64,000 nucleotides of DNA, from positions 4,121,001 through 4,185,000 of the forward strand of contig NZ_CP010777.1 in NCBI RefSeq assembly GCF_001078055.1. The letters run 5' to 3'. Positions 17,571 to 26,414 of the stretch are shown here, piece after piece; positions within the stretch are counted from its first letter, which is position 1, and each line of letters opens with the position of its first letter. The notes under the pieces are model-generated. The model was not told the DNA's origin, searched no databases, and saw only the letters and a program-made list of their open reading frames with translations. The position numbers were made by a program, and so were the translations under genes. The stretch is from Rufibacter radiotolerans (GTDB lineage Bacteria; Bacteroidota; Bacteroidia; Cytophagales; Hymenobacteraceae).

Positions 17571-17616
17571 CGGCCCTTCGTTTCCATTTTCAGTGGAGAC
17601 GAAGGGCCGGTTTTTT
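17571..17616 (+). terminator. Terminator of the GH18 gene
   Basis: Stem CGGCCCTTCGT / ACGAAGGGCCG with an imperfect inner extension, followed by GTTTTTTG. Confidence 0.85.
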
Positions 17617-17630
17617 GTGGGGTATTGTTT

Positions 17631-17671
17631 CCCGTTTTGAGGCTGTTTTCCGGAAAGTAGGCTTAAAATGG
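17631..17671. repeat. PalA palindrome, imperfect
   Basis: CCGTTTTGAGGCTGTTTTC / GAAAGTAGGCTTAAAATGG between convergent genes, 15 nt after the GH18 terminator. Confidence 0.7.
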
Positions 17672-17693
17672 AAGTCATTTACCCTTCCTCTTT

Positions 17694-17783
17694 TGTCCTC
17701 CTGAAAGGACCTTGTGGGCGAACTAGTGGAGCGTTGTAGTAAACGTTATTACCGTTCGCTACCAAGATCCTTCCAGGATGACA
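17694..17783 (+). repeat. PalB repeat, 90-bp copy
   Basis: Ends TGTCCTCCTGAAAGGACC and TCCTTCCAGGATGACA, with inner GTGGGCGAACTAG and ACCGTTCGCTACCAAGA blocks shared with the other copies. Confidence 0.9.
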
Positions 17784-17879
17784 GAGAGGTGGTGGAAAAA
17801 TGACAGAACATACAGGTGCTGACAGATGATGGTGTAAGCAGCTGGAAAGATAATTCAAGAAAGAGAACCTTTCACCTTG

Positions 17880-19247
17880 CTAATACTTCTCATGCACCTC
17901 GGTCATAATGCGCACCATCTCGTTGCGGATCTCACTGGAGGACGTTTTGAAGTTGTTGTTCATGAAGCTGAAGAGCAGCAGTTTTCCGCTTTTGGTTTTG
18001 ATGTAGCCGCTTTGGTTGTGTACGTGCGCCAGGGTCCCGGATTTCCCGAAGACGTAGGGTACCTCGGCTTTATAGATACTCCGGAAGGTGCCGGGCTGGC
18101 CACCCGCCGCCATGAGGGGCAGCAGTCGTTCCTCGGGGCGCTCCTGCTGGATTTTCTGTAGCAACGCAATGATGCTGCGGGGCGTGAACAGGTTCATGGA
18201 AGAAAGGCCTGAACCGTCTACCCACACCGGGGCATCAGGCAGGTCGGCCAGGTAGGTTTTCATCACGTGCTTGATGGCGCGCTCCACACTCAGGGTATCT
18301 GACAGGGTACCGGAACAGAGGGCCATCAACTGCTCGGCAAACAGGTTGTCGCTCACCTGCAGCATGCGCTTATTTACAGTATCGGTCGGAAGGCCGTAGA
18401 AGGTCTGCGCGCCCTGGGGCAGCGGTCGGTTCTTGAGCAGCGTCACTTTCCGTTTAAGGGTATCCGTGAGCAGGCGCACGGTCATGTCCGGCGACGGGAT
18501 AAAGGGCACCTCCACAGAGAAATCAGCGGAAGCGTGCTTTGGGAAATAGGTCAGGTCATTGGTGCGCCAGGCTCTTACAAAAGCATCGCCGTGGGCGTAC
18601 CGGGCGGTGTCTGTTTTAATGGTGGGCTTGAAAATGGCGGGGGTAGTGGTGTACTTCTGGGTGGGGCCTCCCTTGCGGGTGAACTTCACAATGTTGCCAT
18701 GGATGGGGAAAACGCTGCGTTCAGGCTGGTAGTAATAGTTGTAGTCATCCCAGCCCCAGTTAACGGCGAAGGGTGTGCTGGTGAAGGGTGCCTCCAGGTA
18801 ATAAAGTTTCTCTTTGCGGTTCTTCAGAAAATCATAGGCCACGGAGTTTTTCACGTCCATGTGCGTGAAGGTGGGGTCACCGGTGCCCCAGAAGATAAGG
18901 GAATCGCCGCGCACCACGTACTTGAGCGCCGGAATAGAATCGCCCAGCATTTTAAGGCTGGCGTAGAAGGTGAACAGCTTGGTGTTGGAAGCGGGCACGA
19001 AGTATTTATCGGCGTTATGCTCCACCACCATCTTACCCAGCGCGGGGTCATACAGCGCGAAGCCCACAAACCGGTTCTTGCCTATTTCAGAGGAGAGAAT
19101 CTGTTGTTTGATCACTTCGGGACCATAGGGCGGCGGGGCCGGTACGGTGGCCACCGGCGCTTCTTTGGCGGTTTTACAGCCTAATAAAAAAAGAAGGAAA
19201 AGGCAGGGGAGCGAAAGCCAGCGGCCGCCCAAAAGACTGGTTTGCAT
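17880..19247 (-). CDS. dacB: D-alanyl-D-alanine carboxypeptidase/endopeptidase, PBP4 (DacB) family
   Basis: Class C penicillin-binding protein (peptidase family S13, 455 aa) that trims or cleaves peptidoglycan cross-links in the periplasm. The signal with lipobox LFLLGC (Cys24) makes it a lipoprotein. Catalytic motifs: SxxK as SNTK (Ser87, Lys90), SDN near residue 303, and KSG in FGKSGTLAHV near 410 (KTG equivalent). The long insertion between SxxK and SDN is as in PBP4. Length is normal. Divergent from the LD-carboxypeptidase gene. Confidence 0.92.
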   Translation of the reverse strand: MQTSLLGGRWLSLPCLFLLFLLGCKTAKEAPVATVPAPPPYGPEVIKQQILSSEIGKNRFVGFALYDPALGKMVVEHNADKYFVPASNTKLFTFYASLKMLGDSIPALKYVVRGDSLIFWGTGDPTFTHMDVKNSVAYDFLKNRKEKLYYLEAPFTSTPFAVNWGWDDYNYYYQPERSVFPIHGNIVKFTRKGGPTQKYTTTPAIFKPTIKTDTARYAHGDAFVRAWRTNDLTYFPKHASADFSVEVPFIPSPDMTVRLLTDTLKRKVTLLKNRPLPQGAQTFYGLPTDTVNKRMLQVSDNLFAEQLMALCSGTLSDTLSVERAIKHVMKTYLADLPDAPVWVDGSGLSSMNLFTPRSIIALLQKIQQERPEERLLPLMAAGGQPGTFRSIYKAEVPYVFGKSGTLAHVHNQSGYIKTKSGKLLLFSFMNNNFKTSSSEIRNEMVRIMTEVHEKY

Positions 19248-19395
19248 AGAGTACAGGTTTACAACCCGTAATTAGCCTAAGATTCTGACAGCATCAAAAA
19301 TTTCGTTAGAAAATCACTGTTTCTCTTAAAGTTTAGCCAGTCATTTAGGGTAACCAAACCGCATGTTGTCAGGATGATGCCGCGGGCTGCGAAAA

Positions 19396-19433
19396 CGTTT
19401 TGAGCCTGTTTTCACGAAAACGGCAGAAAAACG
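19396..19433. repeat. PalA palindrome, imperfect
   Basis: CGTTTTGAGCCTGTTTTC / GAAAACGGCAGAAAAACG between the divergent dacB and LD-carboxypeptidase genes. Confidence 0.75.
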
Positions 19434-19502
19434 CGCGAAACTACTTCAATCTCTTTATTTTAACGGACCCAAAGCCTAACGTATCTTTTAATCCCCAGAC
19501 AA

Positions 19503-20561
19503 ATGACACTTCGTTCCCGCCGTGAGGTGCTGGCCTCGCTTTCTGTGGCCGCCGCAGCTCTTCCCTTGCTGGGTTTCACGCCCTCCACTGCCTTGGCAGA
19601 AAAAGCACCCAAAACTATTCTGCCGCCCCGCCTAAAGGCTGGTGATACCGTAGGGCTAATCTGTCCAGCTGGGGCTGCGTTCAGCAAGGAGACGGTGCAG
19701 ATTACCATTGAATCTCTGGAGGCGCTGGGCCTCAAAGTGAAACTGGGGAAACACGTGTATGACCGCTTCGGGTATCTGGCCGGCACCGACCAGGCCCGGG
19801 CCGAGGACGTGAACACGATGTTCGCGGATAAAAGCGTGCAAGGCATTCTGGCTATTCACGGGGGTTGGGGCTGCGCCCGATTGCTACCTCTGCTGGACTA
19901 CAAGACCATCCAGAAAAACCCTAAGCCACTGATTGGCTACTCAGACATCACGGCGCTGCTGCTGGCCATCAATGCCAAGACCGGGCTGGTGACGTTCCAT
20001 GGCCCGGTAGGCTCCGCCACCTGGAACAAGTTTTCCGTGGACTCTTTCAGGCAGGTCCTTTTTGACGGTGCGCCCACTTTGTTTGAGAACCCCAAAGAGA
20101 TAGGCGATAACCTTACCGTCACCAAAGACCGCATCACCACCATCACGCCCGGCACGGCCCGCGGCAAACTGATAGGCGGTAACCTGACCGTACTCACCGC
20201 CATTGTTGGCTCAGACTATTTACCCCACTGGAAAGACGCCATCCTGTTCTTAGAAGACACCAATGAGGCCGTGTACCGCATAGACCGCATGCTTACCCAA
20301 CTAAAGCTGGCAGGTGTACTGGACCAGGTGAAAGGTGTGGTGTTTGGCAAGTGCTCAGACTGTGAGCCGGGCAAAGGCAGTTACGGCTCCCTTACCCTGG
20401 AGGAAGTGCTGGAGCAACACCTACAACCCCTTAAAATACCGGTCTACTCGGGCGCCATGATTGGGCACATTACGCACAAGTTCACGGTGCCCGTAGGGGC
20501 CGAGGCCGAGATTGATGCCACCGCTGGTACTATAAAGCTATTAAACAGTGCTGTGGCCTGA
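19503..20561 (+). CDS. ldcA: LD-carboxypeptidase (muramoyltetrapeptide carboxypeptidase, S66)
   Basis: Removes the terminal D-Ala from murein tetrapeptides in peptidoglycan recycling (352 aa). The N-terminus MTLRSRREVLASLSVAAAALPLLGFTPSTALA looks like a twin-arginine signal (SRREVLASL), suggesting folded export, whereas classical LdcA is cytoplasmic. S66 motifs: GGWGCARLLPLLD near 120, nucleophile Ser in GYSDIT near 146, Glu in LFLEDTNEAVYRIDRML near 249 and His in MIGHITHKF near 321. It precedes the GH3 fusion gene closely, so co-transcription is likely. Confidence 0.9.
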   Translation: MTLRSRREVLASLSVAAAALPLLGFTPSTALAEKAPKTILPPRLKAGDTVGLICPAGAAFSKETVQITIESLEALGLKVKLGKHVYDRFGYLAGTDQARAEDVNTMFADKSVQGILAIHGGWGCARLLPLLDYKTIQKNPKPLIGYSDITALLLAINAKTGLVTFHGPVGSATWNKFSVDSFRQVLFDGAPTLFENPKEIGDNLTVTKDRITTITPGTARGKLIGGNLTVLTAIVGSDYLPHWKDAILFLEDTNEAVYRIDRMLTQLKLAGVLDQVKGVVFGKCSDCEPGKGSYGSLTLEEVLEQHLQPLKIPVYSGAMIGHITHKFTVPVGAEAEIDATAGTIKLLNSAVA

Positions 20562-20657
20562 TTTGGAACTTTGCCCCTCTCTGGCCCTGTTTTTGATATA
20601 ATTACTGTAATTTGCAGGCGTTTACCCTACTCCGTACCCGTTTTATTTGCCTTTGCC

Positions 20658-23600
20658 TTGAAAAAACATCGTCTTCTCTCCCTCTTCGTTATTTTGCTCT
20701 TTTTTGTAGGAGCCGTTGCCCTGCATGGCCAGACCCGTGGCTCTAAATCAGGCAAATCTTCCCCTAAAAAGACGGTAGCCGCTAAAAAAGCGTCTTCCAG
20801 AAAAACCTCGGCTAAGAAGCCGGTAGCCAAGAAACCGGTGGTGCCAGCGTTCAACGCCAAAACCGATCCGCCTTTCTATGGCGCTAACCAGAAATGGGTA
20901 GATTCGGTGTTTATGTCGCTCACGCCTGAGGAGCGCATTGCCCAGCTCATCATGATTCCGGTGTACTCCAACAAAAACCAGGCACACGTAGACTCTATTA
21001 GTCGGTTAATCACCACTTACAAGATTGGCGGCTTGATATTTTTCCAGGGGGGACCGGTACGTCAGGCGCACATGACTAACCGGTACCAGCGCGAAAGCAA
21101 GGTGCCCCTTATGATTTCTATTGACGGCGAGTGGGGCCTGGCCATGCGCCTGGACAGCACCACGCGGTTCCCGTACCAAATGGCCCTGGGCGGTATAGAG
21201 AACGAGAAACTGATTTATGACATGGGCGCCGAGATTGCTCGCCAGTGCCAGCGCCTGGGCATTCACGTGAACTTCGCGCCAGTGGTAGACGTGAACAACA
21301 ACGCCAGCAACCCGGTAATCGGTTTCCGCTCTTTTGGCGAAGACAAACTGAACGTGACCCGCAAGGCCCTGGCCTATGTGAAGGGCATGCAGGACAACAA
21401 GATCCTGGCCAACGCCAAGCACTTCCCCGGCCACGGCGACACCAACGTAGACTCCCACTACGGGCTGCCGGTCATCCACTTCTCCAAACTTCGCCTGGAC
21501 TCCACGGAACTGTATCCGTTCCGGGAACTGATGAAAAACGGCCTGGGTAGTTTGATGGTCGCCCACATGAACATTCCCGTGCTGGACAATACCAAAGACC
21601 TGGCCTCTACCCTTTCCAAGAACATTGTACAGGACCTGTTAAAGGATGAAATGAAGTTCAGAGGCCTGGTGTTTACCGATGCCTTGAACATGCAGGGTGT
21701 GGCTAAGTTCTACGCCCCCGGCATTGTAGACGTGAAAGCGCTGCTGGCCGGCAATGACGTGCTTTTGAACACCATGGACGTGAAAACCACCATTGAGGAG
21801 GTAAAGAAAGCCATCGCCAATAAGGAGATCACACAAGCCGAGATTGATGAGCGCTGCAAGAAAGTGCTGGCCGCTAAGCAGTGGGCCGGCCTGGACAAGT
21901 GGCAGCCCATTGAAACCAAGAACCTGATCAAAGACCTCAACAACCCTACCGCCGACTACATTAACCGTCAGTTGACCGAGGCTTCTTTGACGCTGTTGCG
22001 CAACAAGAACAATGTCTTACCTATCAAAACCCTGGACACGCTCAAGATTGCCGCCTTAGCTCTGGGAACCAGCGTAGAGACCGATTTCCAGCGTAACCTG
22101 GCCAAGTACACCAAGGTAGACAACTTCTTCCTGGCGCCAACCAGCTCCATTGCCGAGCTGCAGGCCCTCAAAGAGCAACTCAAAGGTTACAACACCATTC
22201 TAGTGGGCGTGCACAAACTGCAGTTGAAGGCCTCGGGAAACAACACGTTTGGCATCACCGCCGAGATGAACCTGTTCCTGAAAGACCTTATCCGTTCCAA
22301 GCCTACCATTGTGAGCGTGTTTGGCAACGTGTACAGCATGAACCGCTTTGAGGACATTGAGAAAGCAGCCGGCGTGATTGCCACGTACCAGGAAAACGAA
22401 CTGACCCAGGATGCCGCCGCCCAACTCATTTTTGGCGGGATTGGCGCCAAAGGCAAACTGCCGGTAAACGTGTCCAACTATTTCAGGATCAATGACGGCC
22501 TTAAGACCGATGGCGGTTTGCGTTTGGCCTACACCGTGCCCGAAGCGGTAGGTTTGAAATCTCAGGACCTGGCGCAGATTGACACTTTGGTAAACCAGGC
22601 TATCAAGGCCAAGGCCACCCCGGGTGCCCAGGTGCTGGTCGCTAAAAACGGCAAGGTGATTTACTACAAGTCTTTCGGGGCACATACCTATGACAACAAG
22701 GTGCCGGTGCAGAACACTGACTTGTATGACCTGGCCTCCGTGACCAAAATCACTACCTCGCTGGCGGCTTACATGAAGTTGAACGGCGAAGGCAGGTTTG
22801 ATGTGGACAAGACGCTGGGCGATTATCTGCCTATGATGAAGGGCTCCAACAAAGAAAACCTCAAGTACCGCGACATTCTTACCCACCAGGCCCGCCTGAA
22901 ATCCTGGATTCCGTTCTGGAAAGAGACCGTGAAGGACAACGGCAAGTTCAAGCACAAAACCTTCGAGACCGATTCTTCCGCTAAGTACCCTTACAAAGTG
23001 GCGCAGAACCTGTATATGCACAAAGACTACGCTGAGGAAATCTATGAGCAGATCAAGGAATCTCCGTTGAACGAAAAGCCAGGATACGTGTACAGTGACC
23101 TGTCCTTCATTCTGGCGCCGCTGGTAGTAAAGAATATTACCGGCCAGGACTTTGAGACCTACCTGAAGAAGAACATCTATGAGCCGCTGGGCGCCACTAC
23201 CCTTACGTTCAACCCCTACAAGTACTACCCGCTGTCCCGCATTGTGCCTACAGAGGTAGACACGCTGTTCCGGAAGCAACTGCTGCACGGCACCGTGCAT
23301 GATGAAGGCGCTGCCATGCTGGGCGGGGTAAGTGGCCACGCTGGCTTGTTTGGCACCGCCAATGACTTGGCCAAGGTGATGCAGCTATACCTCAACAACG
23401 GTATCTATGCCGGCAAGCGCTACATTGCTCCTAATGTGGTGAGCACGTTCAGCAAATGCCAGTTCTGCCCAGACAACTACCGCGCCCTCGGCTTTGACCG
23501 TCCATCTAAACCAGGCACCGTGAACGGGAATGCCCCGGAGAGCGCCCCGGCGGAGAGCTTCGGGCACACTGGCTTCACCGGCATCTACAGCTGGGTAGAT

Positions 23601-23780
23601 CCCGTGAACCAACTGGTTTACGTGTTCCTCTCTAACCGTGTGCACCCTACCCGTGAGAGCTCTACCTTGAGCAAACTTAACACCCGCACCAAAGTAATGC
23701 AGGTGGTATATGACGCCATGGCGAAGTCTAAAAACGGTTCAAAAACCACGGACACTACTTCTGCCAGCTCAGTTAGATAA
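20658..23780 (+). CDS. GH3 beta-N-acetylglucosaminidase fused to a class C beta-lactamase-like serine hydrolase
   Basis: Two-enzyme exported protein of about 1040 residues. Start set at TTG 20658 because it gives a clean signal peptide (KKHRLLSLFVILLFFVGAVALHGQ); an earlier TTG at 20571 adds 29 residues. After a Lys/Ser-rich linker comes a GH3 domain with the NagZ motif KHFPGHGDTNVDSH near residue 254 and the nucleophile in TDALNMQGV near 340, then a GH3 C-terminal domain. The last about 390 residues are a beta-lactamase/PBP-type domain with SVTK near 694, YSD near 815 and a late HTGFTG. The fusion is known in Bacteroidetes; it would release GlcNAc and act on peptide stems or D-amino acid bonds. 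Confidence 0.9.
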   Translation: MKKHRLLSLFVILLFFVGAVALHGQTRGSKSGKSSPKKTVAAKKASSRKTSAKKPVAKKPVVPAFNAKTDPPFYGANQKWVDSVFMSLTPEERIAQLIMIPVYSNKNQAHVDSISRLITTYKIGGLIFFQGGPVRQAHMTNRYQRESKVPLMISIDGEWGLAMRLDSTTRFPYQMALGGIENEKLIYDMGAEIARQCQRLGIHVNFAPVVDVNNNASNPVIGFRSFGEDKLNVTRKALAYVKGMQDNKILANAKHFPGHGDTNVDSHYGLPVIHFSKLRLDSTELYPFRELMKNGLGSLMVAHMNIPVLDNTKDLASTLSKNIVQDLLKDEMKFRGLVFTDALNMQGVAKFYAPGIVDVKALLAGNDVLLNTMDVKTTIEEVKKAIANKEITQAEIDERCKKVLAAKQWAGLDKWQPIETKNLIKDLNNPTADYINRQLTEASLTLLRNKNNVLPIKTLDTLKIAALALGTSVETDFQRNLAKYTKVDNFFLAPTSSIAELQALKEQLKGYNTILVGVHKLQLKASGNNTFGITAEMNLFLKDLIRSKPTIVSVFGNVYSMNRFEDIEKAAGVIATYQENELTQDAAAQLIFGGIGAKGKLPVNVSNYFRINDGLKTDGGLRLAYTVPEAVGLKSQDLAQIDTLVNQAIKAKATPGAQVLVAKNGKVIYYKSFGAHTYDNKVPVQNTDLYDLASVTKITTSLAAYMKLNGEGRFDVDKTLGDYLPMMKGSNKENLKYRDILTHQARLKSWIPFWKETVKDNGKFKHKTFETDSSAKYPYKVAQNLYMHKDYAEEIYEQIKESPLNEKPGYVYSDLSFILAPLVVKNITGQDFETYLKKNIYEPLGATTLTFNPYKYYPLSRIVPTEVDTLFRKQLLHGTVHDEGAAMLGGVSGHAGLFGTANDLAKVMQLYLNNGIYAGKRYIAPNVVSTFSKCQFCPDNYRALGFDRPSKPGTVNGNAPESAPAESFGHTGFTGIYSWVDPVNQLVYVFLSNRVHPTRESSTLSKLNTRTKVMQVVYDAMAKSKNGSKTTDTTSASSVR

Positions 23781-23797
23781 TACTCACAGAAGGTTAT

Positions 23798-23849
23798 AAA
23801 ACAGGAAGGCCCGCCTCATTCAGTTGATGCGGGCCTTCCTGTTTTAGGA
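23798..23849 (+). terminator. Terminator of the GH3 fusion gene
   Basis: Stem AAAACAGGAAGGCCCGC / GCGGGCCTTCCTGTTTT (17 bp), loop 14 nt. Its final CTGTTTT is shared with the left arm of the PalA copy that follows. Confidence 0.88.
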
Positions 23850-23877
23850 CTGTTTTCCTGAAAACGGCCCTAAAATA
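23840..23877. repeat. PalA palindrome overlapping a terminator
   Basis: TGTTTTAGGACTGTTTTC / GAAAACGGCCCTAAAATA. The first TGTTTT is also the tail of the upstream terminator stem. Confidence 0.8.
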
Positions 23878-23888
23878 GCAGTCTTGAA

Positions 23889-24779
23889 TTAGTTGCTTAA
23901 GGTCAGTTGGAAATGGGGCGTGGCAAAAGAAATGGCGTCGCCTTCGCGCTGGCTGGTGCTTACCCATTGGCCTTGGTGGTAAATCCAGCTGCTGTGTCCG
24001 GTGCTGTTGGGAGCGTAGGTCCTGATGCTGGGTTCATAGGAGATTCGGGCGGGGCCCAGCCTTTCACCGGTCTCGGGGTCTGTGGGCTCATAGCGGTTCT
24101 GCTTTATGATAAGCCATTCAAAGGCAATGAACAGTCCCTGCGCAGGCATCTGAAGGTCATACTGGCTCAGGTCTAGCCTCACCGTTTTTATGCCCTGGGG
24201 AGCCTGCACCAGCAGCGGTGTTTGCAGCAGAGGGGTGGTGGGTTCGCCTTTTTCGCCTACCCGCAGCAGGTGAATTCTAAAAGCGGCTTTCTTGAGGTTG
24301 TTCATGGTCACCAGCGCCACCTCATCCAGGAACGGCGTGGCGGCAAAGCTGGCGATGTAAGGGATGTGCTGGGCCACAATCCAGGGGGTGCCGTTACTGC
24401 CAAAGCTGTATTGGGTATTGTTGTCTATGGCGTTTAAGACCCGCTTGGTGCGTTTGGCGCTTTTTCTCACGGTCACCTCAGACAAGGCTACCGCCGAAGG
24501 CACCAGCACGACCGGCAGGGTTGGCCCGGTCACCGGCACGCGGGTTCTTTCATAGCCCAGGCAACTGATCACGAGCGTCTTTCCTTCCAGACTCGTTTGC
24601 CCCAACTTGAATTCGCCCTGCTCATTAGAAGTAGTGCCCAGGTTCTCATTCTCTACCCAGATATTGGCGAACGCCACCGGCCTGCCCGTGGCTTTGTCGG
24701 TTACGGTGCCTTTGGTCTGGCTAAACGCTGAAAAAGAAAGAAGCAGGCAGAAGCCCCACAGGAAGAAGACGTGTTTCAT
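23889..24779 (-). CDS. Secreted CarboxypepD_reg-like domain protein, unknown function
   Basis: A 296-residue exported protein. Start placed at 24779, where MKHVFFLWGFCLLLSFSAFSQ is a signal peptide; a start 7 codons earlier is possible. Residues 22-105 form the CarboxypepD_reg-like domain (GTVTDKATGRPVAFANIWVE, then TTSNEQGEFKL and ISCLGYERTRV). The rest, with VTVRKSAKRTKRVLNAIDNN and several Trp/Tyr-rich strands, is conserved in Bacteroidetes but has no assigned role. No TonB plug is present, so it is not a receptor. Confidence 0.75.
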   Translation of the reverse strand: MKHVFFLWGFCLLLSFSAFSQTKGTVTDKATGRPVAFANIWVENENLGTTSNEQGEFKLGQTSLEGKTLVISCLGYERTRVPVTGPTLPVVLVPSAVALSEVTVRKSAKRTKRVLNAIDNNTQYSFGSNGTPWIVAQHIPYIASFAATPFLDEVALVTMNNLKKAAFRIHLLRVGEKGEPTTPLLQTPLLVQAPQGIKTVRLDLSQYDLQMPAQGLFIAFEWLIIKQNRYEPTDPETGERLGPARISYEPSIRTYAPNSTGHSSWIYHQGQWVSTSQREGDAISFATPHFQLTLSN

Positions 24780-24814
24780 GAGATACGGCCAATTTACCAC
24801 TTTGCCCCCACAAG

Positions 24815-24858
24815 TTCCGTTTTAAGCCTGGTTTCTTGAAAACGGCCCCAAAACGGAA
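24815..24858. repeat. PalA palindrome
   Basis: TTCCGTTTTAAGCCTGGTTTC / GAAAACGGCCCCAAAACGGAA, outer TTCCG/CGGAA paired, some inner mismatches. Lies upstream of the gene starting at 24779. Confidence 0.8.
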
Positions 24859-24977
24859 TATAGGGAAAAGCTTTGGTACAACGCCGAAAGAGAGGCATCC
24901 ATTGCCGATCCAGGAAGAAAGAACCGGCAAATTCCAGGACGCAAACTTTTGGTCTTGGATTTCAGATTAAACTTATC

Positions 24978-25015
24978 AAAACGGCCGTGCTCCTTAAAGG
25001 GGAGCACGGCCGTTT
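24978..25015 (-). terminator. Terminator of the DUF3616 gene
   Basis: Stem AAACGGCCGTGCTCC / GGAGCACGGCCGTTT with a short loop, 50 nt downstream of the minus-strand gene ending at 25065. Confidence 0.75.
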
Positions 25016-25064
25016 CATCTTGAATCATTATAAGGGCTTCGCCCGATTTGCTTTTAAGATTAGA

Positions 25065-26171
25065 CTATTTTTCCATGGGGTAGACATCTGCCACCACTAC
25101 ATCGTCTTTGGGTTTACGGTCATCGGTGGGGCTGTCAAAGACTACCAGCAGGTGGCCTTCATCATAGATGGCCAGGCCTTCGGCTTTGTCTTTGCCGGAG
25201 GTGTCGCCGCTGCCGTGGGGCACGTCAAACAGGCGCTCCAGGTCTTTGCGGTGCACCATCTGCTCCTCTTCTAGGGTTTGGTACATGGCGTTGGGCCAGC
25301 GGTAGACCGCAATGATGCCGTCCAGGTCCATGGTGGGGCCCGCCAGAATGTAGAGGTCCTTGCCTTTGATTCTGAGTTCCCTGATCCCTTTCCCGTTCAT
25401 GTGCAGGAAATGCTTTTTGTAGAGTGCCCCATCGGCGCCAGCCTTCAGTTGCAGGGTTCCTTCCTCCTCACCATTCTCTACCTGAAGCTCCAGAATAATG
25501 GCCCAGCCCCGCAATACCGGCCCGCGCAGGCCCACAAAAATGCGGTCTTCATGCATAGCCAGGCCTTCAATGTCAAAGCCATTGTCTTTGCCCGGTATGC
25601 GCAGGAAATCTTCCAGGTGCGGGTCTTTGGCAATGGCGTCCATTAGCTGGTTGCTTTTTTCTGAGCCCATCAGCTGGCCGGCCCTCAGGGTTTTGGAGGC
25701 GTCTTCAGAGTTGGTGCATTCCTTGCAGAGTGTGTACTCGCCGGTGGCGGCGTCCTGCACTAACGGAATGCGGGCCAGCAGGTACCGGTTGGCGTCTGAG
25801 GTGACCTTGGTGAGGCGTTTGATCTGCTTCTGGAGGGAGTCTTCCTTGCGGGGTTTCTTGCGCTTAAGGCCATGTGACCCCACCAGCCATAGATAGCCCC
25901 CAGACTCGCCCATGCCCTCAATGTCAATCTCAGACTTTTTGCCGTCCGGTAAATCAAGAAACTGGCTCAGGTCAAAACGGGTGTGTTCCGCGAAGGTATT
26001 GTCCCCCACTTTCCTGAGTCTCTCCAGTGAGATCTGCTCATCACAGCTCAGCCAGAGGTAGTCGCCGGTCCGCAAAACGGTAGACAGACCGTCCCGCACG
26101 TGCTTGCCCGTGGTGGTGAAACTTTTCTTGGGGTCAAAATGGAGCTCAACGTGGGTAGGCTGGTTTTTCAT
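25065..26171 (-). CDS. DUF3616 domain protein
   Basis: A 368-residue protein of the DUF3616 family, predicted to form a beta-propeller-like fold; function unknown. Repeated strand motifs such as SEIDIEGMGESGGYLWLVGS (about 80-100), NGFDIEGLAMHEDRIFVGLR (about 200) and DKAEGLAIYDEGHLLVVFDS (about 335) show the internal repetition. No signal peptide. The start at 26171 is preferred over 26186 because a TACCTTTG box at 26191-26184 would place transcription start after the earlier ATG. Confidence 0.8.
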   Translation of the reverse strand: MKNQPTHVELHFDPKKSFTTTGKHVRDGLSTVLRTGDYLWLSCDEQISLERLRKVGDNTFAEHTRFDLSQFLDLPDGKKSEIDIEGMGESGGYLWLVGSHGLKRKKPRKEDSLQKQIKRLTKVTSDANRYLLARIPLVQDAATGEYTLCKECTNSEDASKTLRAGQLMGSEKSNQLMDAIAKDPHLEDFLRIPGKDNGFDIEGLAMHEDRIFVGLRGPVLRGWAIILELQVENGEEEGTLQLKAGADGALYKKHFLHMNGKGIRELRIKGKDLYILAGPTMDLDGIIAVYRWPNAMYQTLEEEQMVHRKDLERLFDVPHGSGDTSGKDKAEGLAIYDEGHLLVVFDSPTDDRKPKDDVVVADVYPMEK

Positions 26172-26183
26172 AGGTGGGTCTGG

Positions 26184-26191
26184 CAAAGGTA
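26184..26191 (-). promoter_or_regulatory. -7 promoter box of the DUF3616 gene
   Basis: TACCTTTG on the minus strand, 12 nt before the chosen ATG at 26171. Confidence 0.55.
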
Positions 26192-26254
26192 TAACAAGCG
26201 GACAATGGTCTTAAACGGGTATCCTGACTGGCTGTTTCCTTAGTAAGGGCTGTA

Positions 26255-26304
26255 AAACCAGAACGCGGCAACCCGCTCTGGAGTTGCCGCGTTCTGGTTT
26301 CTTC
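26255..26304 (-). terminator. Terminator of the ABC ATPase gene
   Basis: Stem AAACCAGAACGCGGCAAC / GTTGCCGCGTTCTGGTTT (18 bp), loop 10 nt; T-rich on both sides. Confidence 0.75.
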
Positions 26305-26414
26305 TTTATGCGCTATGCAGAAGGGCTGGATTTAATCTTTTCAGCAACGGCTGGCCCAGAGCAACCTCCCTTTGGCAGAGTCATCGGCTTGAACGAAAAT
26401 ACTAACCAAGAGAA

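Larger units (their letters stand above)
17549..17879. other. 331-bp gap between convergent genes with terminator, PalA and PalB
   Basis: Holds the GH18 terminator, one PalA and one PalB; the remaining about 95 bp before the dacB stop show nothing I recognise. Confidence 0.75.

Noticed and set aside
22200-23339. Long minus-strand ORF of 379 aa opposite the GH3 fusion gene
   Set aside because: Shadow of a well-supported two-domain enzyme; composition is His/Val/Arg-rich as typical for antisense frames.
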